Shown: positions 10,819-21,315, counted from the first letter of the stretch. The stretch is DNA of 64,000 bases from Balamuthia mandrillaris (GCA_031835245.1 JAVKOQ010000101.1:1-64000); one strand, 5' to 3'. Translations and numbers: made by a program. Notes: generated from the letters alone by a model not told the origin.

Positions 10819-13610
10819 TTATTCTTGCACAACCATTGGCTCAACCAGCATTTGTACTTCCTTGAGGAAGGAAAGCAATTGGTCAGTTGATTGGAAATAA
10901 AACATATGTGGTGAGTGATGAGTACCAGGCAGGAGGTCTTGAATTTGTTTCCTGAGTGATTCATAATCTCCCTTTTGGGCAGTAGTCAGCATGGAGGACC
11001 AAATTGTTGGTGCCAAATGGTAACGCCAAAACTTGATGATCTTTTCTGCCTTCTCTTCTACACGTATTTCCTCAAAGGTGGTGAAGAATAGAGTCTGGAA
11101 GACACTCTTCACTACCATCTCTAGGTCATGAGCAAAGGAAGGTTCATAGGTCTTATTCAAGTGCCAGCACTGAATAACATGCTCTGGGGCATATTGCAAG
11201 GCACCAGAGAACTTCACCTTTTTTCCCACTTTAGTTGCGCAGCCCCAGTCATTAAGAAATACCTGATGAGAGGTGTCATAAATTCAATGGTGATGACGAG
11301 ACACAAACACAAGGGGTAGTGTAGTTGAACAAGTCGGCTAATGTTAGTTCCAGTCACACGGCAAGAAGGAAGAGAACAGAAGAAGAGAGAATGAGGACAA
11401 CATTACCGTTCCAGTGTCTAGATGTCGAAAGCAGTTGGAGAGACGCACGTCCCGATGGACCCATCCATAGTTGTGGTGGACCTGCTCAAGAATATTCACC
11501 AGTTGACAGAAATCATCTGCCATGGCAAGCATTGTCTGGCGGTCGTGGCCCTGTCAGTTTGAAAATAATAAGAACTGATAATGATAATGATGATAATGAT
11601 AATGGACATACAGTATTGCAGTTGGTACAGTGGGAAAGCCGAGAAGCAAAGTGTCCTCCGACAGGACTAAGTAACAGCACAAGCTGCTCCTCATCATCAG
11701 CAACGAGTTTTGGGACTGAAGGCACCAAGTCTTGGACCTCCTCCAGGCAACGTTTTTCATTCTGCAAGTGATATATATTGTCCGCCGAGTTGAACCTTTT
11801 AACGACCACTGTATCACCTATTACCATCATGATCATCATCAGTAATCATGAACTCATCTATTGTTGTTGTTGTTTGTTGTTGTTGTTGTTGTTGTTGTTG
11901 TTCTTGTTCTTCTTCTTCTTCTTCTTCTTCTTCTTCTTCTTCTTCTTCTTCTTCTTTTTCTTCTTCTTCTTCTTCTTCTTCTTCTTCTTGTTCTTCTTCT
12001 TCTTGTTGTAAAACTCGGGGAAATACCTTTGTACTGGCCGCTGTACACGACAGCAGACCCGCCAATGCCAAGAAGCTCATTCATGATGACTGGCTCTTCA
12101 TCGATGACGATGTCTTCTGGTAAACCGTGTGTAGCTTTGTTGCTCTGAAGCAGTCCTAGTAGCCACTTGCCACCATCGCTGTGTAGATGAAGGATGGGGC
12201 TCTCGGTCCACTGATCTGTGGTTGAGAGCTTCTGTAGACGGAAGAACTGGATTAGACAGCCATCCGTGAGGAACCCATTAACCACACTACGGTAGGGCTG
12301 GTATTCAAGCAGGAGCTCTTCGAGGAAGGAGTGTAGATGACCCTTCTCAGAATCGTCAAAGTCCTCCTTTGTCGCTGTACGCCTTGCTTTGACATCGCCC
12401 AGCAATGTGATGTAAAATATGCTCTTTGGTTTGCCCTTCAAGTAGCCCACAACGTCTGGCTTGCGCCTGCCGAAAGACACCTTGTTGTAAGTATCCACCA
12501 AGGTGATAGGCAGATCCGGAAAGAGCTTCACAAGGAGCTTCAGTTGACTTGACCAGTAGGGCTGAACGACCTTACTTTCAGACGCGCCTGCGTCAGGATA
12601 CCCACGAGGAGGAAATAATGGTTTACCCCCCTTTGCTTTTCGTTGGTTGCGGCGGATAGGGAACCATGGCTCAACCACTTTGTTCTTCACTGGTAATCGC
12701 TGGTATCTCTCTGCAAAAGTTGACGGAGTACTCCCTGGTGTTTTTGTGGTTATTATCATCATGTGGTTGCTTGTAAAAATTCAAAGCGAAAAGGAAATAA
12801 TGGGTATGGACGCACGTTCTGTCCTGTCCCTGTGAGTGGCCTTTTGCATTTCGCTTGTGGCCTTTTGCATTTCGCTTGTGGCCTTTTGCACTTCGCCCAT
12901 CATTCTTTCTTCCAGCCGTTTAATGTCTGGAATGCATTGACGCAACCCTTTAGGGACAAAAAACACACATAAGAGTCAGAGGGAAGGGTAGGAACCTACC
13001 GACATTAGTCACAGGCCGGAGTGGACTGCCTGTGGCAGGTGTTGGATCTTACCAGTGAAAGAGACAAGCGGTGAGAAAAGGACAAGGTAGTGGAAAGGTT
13101 TGGTGAAGGGAACGGAAATTAGCGAGTAAAATACGACAAGAGGAGGGAACGCTCACCTTTGCCTTTTTCTAGTAGGCTCACATGGAGATTTGAAAAGGGA
13201 GCCTCTAGACCAGAGCTAGTGGACGCGGCAGTACCACGATCGGTCCCTTTTGCGTGTTTGTTTGTTTGTTTTTTTTGGTTTGGTTGGTGTTTTAGTTCTA
13301 CTGCACCACCATAATGACCAACAAAAACCATACCATAATGTTCTTGCAGCCTTTCAGTGAGGGTATTGAGAAGAGCATGCAACATCACTTGTCGCTGCAC
13401 TAAGGAGGGCAGTAGGGCTGTAGCCGCGCTGCGCAAGAGCTCGTCCGACTCCGCCCGTATTTCCGTCTTCACCTCCTGGACTTTCTCCTCTACCTCCTGG
13501 ATTTTCTCCTCTACCTCCTGGATTTTTTGCTCTACTTCCTGGATTTCCGTCTTAATGGCCTGTCTATCCACGCGCGTGGCCTCTGTCTTGCTCTCCACCG
13601 GCACCTGCAT
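10819..13610 (-). CDS. Crinkler-like protein: coiled coil, REase-fold nuclease domain, protein kinase-like domain
   Basis: I join seven exons: 13,610-13,157, 13,029-13,000, 12,947-12,816, 12,734-12,027, 11,817-11,612, 11,550-11,407 and 11,262-10,819. They total 2,118 nt (705 aa) with consistent phases. The N-terminus is a coiled coil (repeated QEVEEKI; then a threefold 21-bp repeat encoding KATSEMQ). Next comes a restriction-endonuclease-like region (KPDVVGY, then LLGDVKA with Asp in place of the usual Glu of ExK, then GHLHSF). Last is a kinase-like region with a Gly-rich loop (GIGGSAVVYSG), VVVKRF, catalytic HRDVRLSN, NDWG for DFG, and YAPEH. This nuclease-kinase pair matches the Crinkler (CR) family as described for oomycetes and free-living protists, where a role in conflict or host manipulation is proposed. 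The header domain of oomycete Crinklers is not seen. The gene lies among mobile elements. Confidence 0.68.
11884..12005 (-). repeat. (GAA)n/(TTC)n microsatellite inside an intron of the Crinkler-like gene
   Basis: On the plus strand it is (GTT)n followed by (TTC)n; the gene's own strand is therefore purine-rich. This is the reverse of the polarity seen in introns of the other genes of the window. The intron spans 12,026-11,818. Confidence 0.85.
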
Positions 13611-13760
13611 CGCGTTCGTCCTCTTTAGTCTCCCTGTTCCTTTGTTTTTTTTTAGAGTGTGTTTTAAGGGAAGCTTCGGAAAGTTGGGGTCCAGAAAACT
13701 GGTAGAAAACTGGCTATTTTTGTCGAGCAGAGAGAGAAAATAGGTGCGTTCCACGTGGAA

Positions 13761-13919
13761 CAGGTTTTGTGTGGACTTCTCTGCTAGTGTGACACCCTGC
13801 TTCTGTCACGCTTTGTTATCGACTTTTTCGTCACAACAGTATCTCATGGGGACTACATAGCGAAAATAGTCATGCTAGCCAATCCTCAACGGATTAACAC
13901 AACAAATCAAGAAAGGGGA
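13761..13919. other. Short spacer between the Crinkler-like gene and a retroelement fragment
   Basis: Nothing recognisable was found. It contains a palindromic CCACGTGG (13,752-13,759 region) and could hold promoter sequence of the Crinkler-like gene. Confidence 0.4.
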
Positions 13920-14240
13920 AGTCGTGTTGCACGTGGAAGAGTTGCCTAGTGTGGCCGAGGTGGATGCGAGGAACGCAAGAAAGTGTTCTATGCGCTGTTG
14001 TAACCGTTCCATGGCCTTTCTAGTGTGTTCTGCGGTTTCGTCTAACTTCTCCTGTTCTTCTTCTTTGGCGACGCGTTCGGTCTCAGGACAGCTGGGGATG
14101 TCGAGCTCAAGTTGAAAGGATTGTTGGAGCATGCGAAGGTACTCCTGTTGTGCCTTGCGAAGCTGTTCACGGAGGGTGGGGCTTCCATGATGTGCGTAGC
14201 GCAAGAGGGGATTTGAATCACTTATGTAAGTCAAAAAAAA
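13920..14240 (-). mobile_element. Fragment of the gypsy element (leader and gag start), fossil
   Basis: The stretch is closely similar to 4,617-4,940 of the gypsy fossil: same leader ending in the poly-A/AAGTCA motif and the same gag start (QEYLRMLQQSFQLEL...). It has no LTR and no pol region, so it is a relic piece of another copy. It has small length differences from the first copy. Confidence 0.9.
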
Positions 14241-14276
14241 ATGGTACTCAATTCTAAAACAAAAAAAGAGAGAAAA

Positions 14277-14815
14277 ATGGAAAAGAAACAGGACCACAAT
14301 TTGTGTTTTATGGCTTGCATGACCTTGCCAGGGATTAGTGGCGGGCTATTAGCTGGTTCTCATGTGTATATGTCTTTCATTGTAGGTCAAGTCATGAAGA
14401 CTTCGGAAAAAGGGCTGCCTTTGATGCAGACCATTGGTAATGCCTCCAAACGGTTGGCCCATGCTCTTGTTTCCTTGTACAACGTTGTTTTTTACAGCTC
14501 CGTCACCTCTCCAGGTACAATGGCGTAATGGCAGTGCTTGCTATGGGCTCTTCACTTGGATCAGCGGCTGCTACTCAAGACATGCGCTGGTTGTTGCCCT
14601 CAGTGCTGTACTTTTTGGGCTGGCCAATTACCTCCTATTTCCTTGCGCCCATCAATAAGCAGCTACGTGGTGCATCCCCTGTTAACACTGCTGCAGCTCC
14701 CCAACGTCTTGCGCGTTGGACTCGTTACGCTCGCCTTAGAGCAGCCACTCACACTTTGGGCTTTGTCACCTCTACTTTATTGTTAGTGTTTGCCTCCTCT
14801 TCCCCTTTGCAGTAG
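14277..14815 (+). CDS. Small membrane protein, DUF1772 / anthrone-oxygenase-like
   Basis: My best model joins 14,277-14,381 to 14,498-14,815 (GTAGGT...TTTACAG, 423 nt, 140 aa). The second exon has LRHLSRYNG, then hydrophobic segments and the FLGWPITSYFLAPINKQL block, which resembles the W...P...i.p.N..L signature of DUF1772 proteins. Three to four membrane helices are expected. The first exon starts directly after the retroelement fragment and lacks a clear counterpart to the conserved His/Pro region, so the 5' end is uncertain and the gene may be damaged by the insertion. Anthrone oxygenase activity should not be assumed. Confidence 0.5.
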
Positions 14816-14878
14816 CACTTTATTTTCAACCAAAAACAACCAAACAAACAAAAAAAATACTCTTCTTGGCAAAACATT

Positions 14879-15709
14879 TCATTCATCCAAGGTGAAGCAA
14901 TAGAGGTCCTTATCACAGATGACTTGCATGTTGTTGCTTTCAAACATGGATCTCGCTGTTAGAACCCTGTTCGTGGAAATCTTTCCTGGATAGTTTTGTT
15001 TCTTATTAGCATTTGGAGTGGAAATGAGCCCTCCAAATCCATAAAACTCGTCTGGTTGTTTTAGGGTCATGTGTTGCACATCTTTTGTTTTTTCAGAGCG
15101 TTCTGTTGGGCTGTCTAGCAGGTGATCCTTCACTGCGTGAAAACATGCTTCAAAAACTAAATCCACATTATCCCCAGTTGCTATTTGAAACGCAAGAGAA
15201 AGCAGATGTAAGAAGGATGAAAAGGGAATAGACATAAAGAAAATAGAAAGAATACTCACCAGAAGAACATTCCACGTAAGCACAGGCTCCCATGCGACGA
15301 GCAGCTTCCACTGCTTTAAGTCTTGGTACTTGTCGGCTCTTCTGAAAGCGTTCCACAGTCAACAAACAAGATCTTGCACCGTGGAAATATTTACATACCA
15401 TAAGGTCAGCCTTTGTGCCACAAAGTATTCTTACTTGAGGCGTATGACGTGCATAAAGTTGGACCTCAGGCACCCACTTACGCTCCACATATTCAAAGGA
15501 TTCCATATCTAAACTCAAAACACAGTCATTAGAAGAGGAATTGGAAGCTAAAGGAGGGACACTACCGTCCAAAGCAAAGCAAAAAAGAAACACGTCGGTG
15601 TTGGGATACGTCAGCAGGCGCATGGTTGTGTAATCCTCTCCTCCTCTTGCAATTGCATTGTGAATAAAGTATCTCCTAGTATAGCAGAATTCAAAACAAG
15701 AGAGGGAGA

Positions 15710-15758
<49 letters not shown>

Positions 15759-16154
15759 AGCGTTCTAACACCAAACTCCCCAAACAAGGAAATACAGAAT
15801 AAAGCATACAATACCTGCACCCTTCCAAAAATTGCCTCGTATCCCACATTTCAGTATCCCAGAGGGACAGAGCCACTTCTCGTCCTTCATGAAACACCCT
15901 TGAAAATAAATAATTCCGAGTCAGATCAGTGCAACCGATGCACTGATAGAAAGGAAGGGTACCGTGCTGTATAGTTCTGAAACTTGATGGGCAACGTCTC
16001 GGACGTTACGTCGAGACTATCACCTCTGCAGAACTTGGCGATAAGTGATGTCTTTCCAACTGGGTATGCAATCATGGTTGTTAACAACAAAGAGAAGATT
16101 ATGACGAAGACAATGTCAAAGGAGCAAAAAAGCCAAACCCCCAAGGTTGCCCAT
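14879..16154 (-). CDS. Rho-family-like small GTPase without CAAX box
   Basis: Five exons close in phase: 16,154-16,139 (only 16 nt), 16,059-15,963, 15,898-15,815, 15,645-15,260 and 15,180-14,879 (294 aa). The P-loop is GNLGVGKTS, with its Gly at residue 2, so there is no N-terminal extension. Switch II is divergent (LWDTEMWD instead of WDTAGQE). Rho features are MRLLTYPNTDVFLFCF, ESFEYVERKWVPEVQ, G4 GTKADL and G5 ECSSG followed by TGDNVD. An insert of about 20 residues separates the DVFLFCF strand from ESFEYV. The C-terminal tail of about 80 residues ends CDKDLYCFTLDE, with no prenylation motif. Loss of the Gln in switch II predicts poor intrinsic GTP hydrolysis. A GC-AG alternative for the end of exon 3 would shorten the switch II insert. 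The start codon lies 28 bases past the F-box gene stop. Confidence 0.8.
15711..15755 (-). repeat. (TC)n on the coding strand, intron 3 of the Rho-like gene
   Basis: A run of GA on the plus strand, placed upstream of the acceptor near 15,646. Confidence 0.9.
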
Positions 16155-16182
16155 TGCAACAATCTGTTACAAAAGTGTGCTG

Positions 16183-17107
16183 TTAGATCGGCAGTGAGAA
16201 TGGGAGGGAGGGAGAGGGAGAGAGGAGAGAAGAGAACAATGAAGAGTTTCTTGCCTTTATGAACAATGGCTTACGACCCTCTTGAATCTCGCTGAGCTTC
16301 CACATCACAAACTTGCGGTATGGCGATGGCGGCGGGAGGATCTGCAGCCTCTTCCCAGTCGACGACCTCTCTTTGCTCCTCTTCGTTGCCATCTGAAGAA
16401 CAGAGGATAAGATGGAGGAAGTCTTCTTGTTGGTCTTCTCCTTCCAAGCAGACTCTGAGAACACCAGCGGAGGACGAAACTGCTCTCGGGTGAAGATGTA
16501 GGAAGCAACCACCTCTTCAAAGGCGGGCGCAGGAGCACAGAACTTCTTGTGGTAAGGTCCAAGACAGGGCGGCCACTCTTCCGGAGGCTGTTGCCGCTCT
16601 TTTACTGCTTCCCATGTTTCTTTTTTGTAGCGGTCAGACGAGACGAGATTGTAAGTGATTTGGTGATTTGGTGGGTTGCGACGTTGAACGAACCGTTTTC
16701 GGAGGAAAGAAGGTGCCACCAGCGAGGCTCCCAGATCAAGTCAGCAGTGAAGAGGCCGTACCACGCCCTGCATACGGCAGCAGCAGCAACGAGGTCATGA
16801 CAGTTCAATTGGGCTGTGATCGGAAGGAATAGCTCTGTTGGCAGTTCCAGCAGAAAGTCTCTGCTCTCCTCCTCCTCTTTTGCTTTTTTTTTTTTAAGTT
16901 GCGGCGGTTCCAATCATGAACGGGTTGAAGAGAAAGCAAGAAGCACAAAGCTTGGCAGGTTTTACCTTTTACTTTTTCACTGGTTTTTGCATCACAAGTC
17001 TCGCTAGGCTTCCTTTCCATCTTTTTTTTTAAGTTGGTTATTTTGTTTTTTAATGTTTGTTTTACTTTTTGTTTTTTTAAAAGGGCGTTTATAACAGGAC
17101 AATCCAT
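16183..17107 (-). pseudogene. F-box protein gene, frame broken by an 8-bp tandem duplication
   Basis: Exon 1 (17,107-16,966) encodes a lysine-rich start (MDCPVINALLKKQK). A GTAAAA donor joins in phase to 16,882, although that acceptor follows a poly-A run instead of a pyrimidine tract. An F-box follows: ELPTELFLPITAQLNCHDL and AVCRAWYGLFTADLIWEPRWW. At 16,656-16,671 TGATTTGG stands twice in tandem; the frame before it runs to an early stop, and the frame after it continues with SSDRYKKETWEAVKERQ, typical of sequence downstream of an F-box, to 16,183. The duplication thus explains the shift. It may be a real null allele, a young pseudogene or an assembly error. F-box proteins recruit targets to SCF ubiquitin ligases; no target domain is recognisable here. 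Confidence 0.6.
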
Positions 17108-17137
17108 CACTTCTTTATCAAAGCCAAAAGAATACAA

Positions 17138-17191
17138 ATGAGAGAGAGAGAGAGAGGAGTATGAATGGAGGAACCACAAAAAAAAGAAATA

Positions 17192-17240
<49 letters not shown>

Positions 17241-17252
17241 AGAGGGAGAGAG
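17138..17252 (-). repeat. (TC)n on the coding strand between two tandem minus-strand genes
   Basis: Two GA runs on the plus strand (17,138-17,156 and 17,194-17,252) lie in the 148-bp gap between the stop of the acyl-CoA-synthetase-like gene and the start of the F-box gene. Confidence 0.9.
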
Positions 17253-17255
17253 AAC

Positions 17256-20200
17256 TCAATCGAGATAGATAACGCCTTCGCAACTGCTGGTTTTGCTGAT
17301 GAAGACTCGAGGAGGTTGGGCCGGCTCTCCTCTGGCCCATGCATCGAAGAAAGCAACAGCAGCTTTCACTCGAGAGATCCGCATCCCTCCTCCGCTTCCA
17401 CTACCGCCACCACTGCTGCTTGAAGCAGAAGCTGCAGGCACAGTCGAAGAGGAAGAGGTGGCAGAAGTAGGAGAAGGTGAAGGGGAGGACACAGTTTGGG
17501 AGGCGCGGCGGGTGGCAGTGCTGGGAGAAGCAGCAGCAGACGTAGAAGGGGAAGCGGAAGCAGAAGAGGTGGAGGCTCTGGAACGCGCTGCTGCATCAAC
17601 CGGTTCGGCGGCTGCACTTTTGGCTGCTTCGGCTTCACTGGAACCGTTGTAGAGCTTCTCGATTTCCTTGCAGAAGGCTTTGGCTACGCTCTGTCGGTTG
17701 ATCTTGAGGACGTGGTTGAGTTGGCCTGCCTCAGTGGAGAAGGAGCGGGTCCACACTTTGATTTTTGTGAGGCGCTCGTGTTTGGGCAGCTCATAGTTTA
17801 TGCTCACGATGTGGGAGGCTAACTCTGTTTGTGGTACATTTCAAGGATGAACGGTTATTACAAAGACAAACGAGAAGATGGAACAGAAGATGGGAGGAGG
17901 AGAGGGATATGGCAGAACAAAGATAGAGTGAAGGAGCGTATTGTACCATCATAGAGTTCTTTGAGGGTGCGTGTGTGGGAAGGATCTTTGGCGACAACAA
18001 GAGCGACGGGATAAGGACGATTCTCACCGACAACCATTGTCGTCTCAACCAAGGGGCATTCCTCCAGCAGCTTCTCTATTCTCTCGGGAAGCACCAATCT
18101 GCCTTGGTTGTCGCTGAAGTACCTTCCTTTCTTCCTAGAGACGACCAAATAGCCCGATCCCTTATGCGGCAGAATGTAGCCCAGATCTCCCGTGTGGAAC
18201 CATCCATCTTTCAGGCGCTCCTCTGTGGTAGATGGATCCTGTTTGCAATTGTAGCAAAAGGAAAGGGCAGAATTAGAACGAGAGAGAGGGGAGGGAGAGG
18301 AGGGAGGGAGGGAGGGAGGGAGGGAGGAGGGAGGGAGGGGGAGGGAATAAGAACAATCAAACCTTCCAATAACCCATAAATACATTGTCTCCTTTGATGA
18401 GTATCGCTCTTTCAATAGGAGTGTCCTCTTCGTCATCCTCATCATCGCTACTATCCTCATTTTTTTCTTTGTCGGCTGCATTCTTCTTCTCTTCTTTTGA
18501 CGAAGTGAGGGCGTGAGGTTCATCGTTATCCACCAATTTGACTTCGGTATGAGGAAGAGGCAAGCCAACAGTGCCGGGTTTGTCATACTCTGGTGTGTTG
18601 AGACAAACCACTCCGCTGCATTCAGGCACGACGTAGATGGCATGAATAGGAACGTGACCATATTCTTGGAAGAAGTCGATGAGGTCGATTGAAATATGAG
18701 AGAGGCCCGTCAGACCCAAGCGCAGACGCAGCATTCCCACCGAAAGCTTAAACTGTTCCACTAGCACTTGAGCTTCTCCCAAGTGTTTTTCCTGAATCTC
18801 AGCCATGGACGCCTTAGCTGCTGCTTTTTGCTCTTTGAGCTGCCTCTTTTGCTTTCTCAGCTTCTTCATCTTGGCTTTGCCGGGAGATTTCTTCATCTTC
18901 TTTTTCAACTTGTTGAGCTTGTGTTTGGTGCTAATGATCTTCACTCTTTGTTCATTCTGCTCCTCTTCCATCCTCTCTTTGATGCGAATGAACTTGGCGC
19001 GCAGAGCGCAATGCACTCTCTTCCAGAACAACGGAGGAGCAGCGATGAGGGTAGGTTGCACGTCCGTCAAATCTGTCAACAGAACATTGTCTTCCGAAAT
19101 GTAGAGCTCGCTTTCTTCTTCGACTGTTTTATCCCTAGCATGCACCATCTCGTTCTCATCCTTTTCTTCCTCTGTTTCAATCGTGATTTGCTTGCTCGAG
19201 GCTTTGTTGTTGGTCTTCTCTTTCTCCTTTTCTGGTCCTTCTCTGGCAACAGGAGGAGAACAAACAGCTCCCAAAGCATTCACCGTTCTTCTTCGTTCCT
19301 TCTTGATCAATTTCAGCTTTACGTTCTGACTAAAGTAAACTTTGCAACCTGAATAGATGGGGACGTAAATGGTCCACAGTTGTTGGAAGATATGAGCCAA
19401 CGGTAAGAACGACACGAGGACGTCCTTTTCGGAGGTGTTGTAGGCTCTGGAGAGCATTTGTGTGGTGAAAGAAAGATTGCGATGACTTAGCATGACGCCT
19501 TTGCCCTTCCACTGAATTTCTGCCGTCTCCTTCTCCTTCTCTTTCCTCTCTTCTTTGTCACGGGGGACAAGTTTGGAGGTTGATGGACTGTAGATGATGA
19601 CCGCAAGATCCTCCATCTTCAAAGCACTCGTTCTTTCCGCCACGTCTTCATCTCCCACTTGTTGAGCACGATCCAGGAACTCGTCCCAAGACATCACCAG
19701 CTTCTGCTGTAGCTCGATGACAGAACCGCTCTGTCGGTAGAGTTGAGAGCCACTCTCGGAGCCCTTGTCCTTCTCATAGCGACTTTGGGGATGAGAAGGG
19801 ATAAAGACAACGTTCTTCAAGCGGGTTGTGCGTAATGCTTTCAGTCCTTTTTGAACGTGTTGCTTGTATTTCAACCCTTGAACAAAGAGCAACGACGCGT
19901 CCGAGTGTTCAAGTATTTTTGCGATCTCTGGTAATGTGGTAGTTGGGTAGAGGTGAACCACCACAACCCCCACGGCCATGCATGCCATGTGGAGCATCAT
20001 GGCTTCCTACTCAGAAAGAAGAAAAAGAAATGGACAAAACACGTGAATAAAATAACAATAAAATAACTGGAAGATGGAACAAATAGAGAGAGAGAGAGAG
20101 AGAGAAAAGAAAGAAACGACAAGAAACGACAAGAAACGACAAGAAAGAACAACATAAGACAACAAGAATGAAAACATAGAGAAGCACAGAGAATGAGGGA

Positions 20201-20752
20201 TTAAATAGCAGACAAGACTTACAGGAGAGGTCTCGGCCAGAATAGCTACAGTTGACTTGGTGGGAAGGACCATGCTCAACACCGCCCGTGCAAGCACGCG
20301 CACGCGATGAGCGTATTCTCCCCATGAGGTTTCCACCCAGTCCAAACCAGCGGCCTCTCGGTCTTGGTACGGCCGCACGAAGAAGGCGTTGTCCTGCTTT
20401 TGTTTTTCTGTGGCACCACGTTTGAACAACAGCTCGGGCAGGTTTACATCTGTTATAAAAGAACACAAAATGAGGATGAGGAGAGATAATGCAAAACAAG
20501 AGGTGAGGACAAACCTTCAAAAGAAGGTGCTGATGGGTTTTTGGTGGACAACAGATCTACAAGAGTCTATTTGTTGTTTTTTTTGCGATGCAGAAAAGAA
20601 AGTAGTAGTAAGTCGCCATCAAAAGAGATACCGAACAAAAGCCGAAATACCTCTTGTTCTTCTTCGGTGGTCTCTTCCTCGTCCTCCTCTTCGTCGGTGT
20701 CCTCCTCCTCCTCTTCCTCTTCACTCTTCCTCTCTTCTTCTGATTGCGACAT
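17256..20752 (-). CDS. Long-chain acyl-CoA synthetase-like protein (AMP-binding family) with altered ATP loop
   Basis: Six exons join in phase: 20,752-20,651, 20,566-20,515, 20,449-20,223, 20,006-18,363, 18,238-17,947 and 17,824-17,256 (961 aa). ACSL features: HLYPTTTLPEIAKIL, MSWDEFL, KGVMLSHRNLSF, LPLAHIFQQLW, GDNVFMGYWK, GWFHTGDLG and VGENRPYPVALVV. Family enzymes activate fatty acids with ATP and CoA, usually at ER or peroxisome membranes. Oddities: the ATP loop (family YTSGTTGxPKG) reads YSPSTSK, followed by about 25 extra residues before KGVMLSH; a large Lys/Glu coiled coil with KMKKLRKQKRQLKEQKA interrupts the middle; and the N-terminus is a run of Glu. At 961 aa it is about 300 longer than usual. 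It may be a pseudoenzyme. Its promoter is divergent from the U2 gene, about 350 bp away. Confidence 0.85.
18290..18348 (-). repeat. GGGA-type simple repeat in an intron
   Basis: (GGGA)n with GA tracts on the plus strand, that is, a pyrimidine run on the sense strand, inside the intron 18,362-18,239. Confidence 0.85.
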
Positions 20753-21069
20753 TCTTTGGAATTTTTTTTTTTGTTAAAGAAAACAAATGGCTTCCCTCTT
20801 TCTTTCTTTCTTTCTTTCTTGTCTTGTCTTGTCTTGTCCCTCTGTGTTTGACCGTAACCAAATGCACCGCACCAACACACCCAAAAGAATCGGGCCAAAA
20901 CCAGAATAAATGAGAGATTTATTCAATTTGGAAAAGGAGCATGCTGGTATGACTGGTATTTCAAGAATGCAGATCCATTTGTGACGACAAGAATGTACGG
21001 AATGTGGCGACCAAAAGAAAGAGAAACAACTTTTTTTTGGCCCATAAGTGGTAGGCTTCGCCTGCAGGG

Positions 21070-21076
21070 TATAAAA
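21070..21076 (+). promoter_or_regulatory. TATA box of the U2 snRNA gene
   Basis: TATAAAA stands 32 bp before the mapped 5' end of U2, which fits a pol II or snRNA start distance. I do not recognise a proximal sequence element further upstream. Confidence 0.6.
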
Positions 21077-21101
21077 GGAGGAAGCGGAGAAGGGAGAAAG
21101 T

Positions 21102-21315
21102 ATCTTCTCGGCCTATTGGCTCTGATCAAGTGTAGTATCTGTTCTATCTAGCTTAATCTCTAGATGACAGTCGTCCTGACTGTCTCTTAGATTAAACTTA
21201 TTTTTCACCAGGGGGTGTGGGGATACTTGGTTCGCTGGCTTGCCGGCTGAACCGCCTCACACCGCGGATCGGCTCTGCATGGCACACCCCGCAGAGTTAT
21301 TGAAACGGTCCACCC
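21102..21315 (+). ncRNA. U2: U2 spliceosomal snRNA
   Basis: The 5' part is almost identical to known U2: TTCTCGGCCTATTGGCT (stem-loop I), then GATCAAGTGTAGTATCTGTT, which contains the branch-site recognition GTAGTA. A stem-loop II region follows (around 21,150-21,195), then an Sm-like site (TTATTTTTC, 21,199-21,207). Stem-loop III is GGTGTG...CACACC, and the last hairpin is CTCTGC...GCAGAG followed by GAAACGGTCCACC. Length is about 214 nt, slightly longer than the human 188. U2 pairs with the intron branch point in the spliceosome. The 3' end is estimated from the final hairpin and may be off by 10-20 nt. Confidence 0.95.

Noticed and set aside
11848-12148. Overlapping open frames of poly-Cys, poly-Leu, poly-Phe or poly-Glu
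   Set aside because: They are translations of a (TTC)n/(GTT)n microsatellite that lies in an intron of the Crinkler-like gene.
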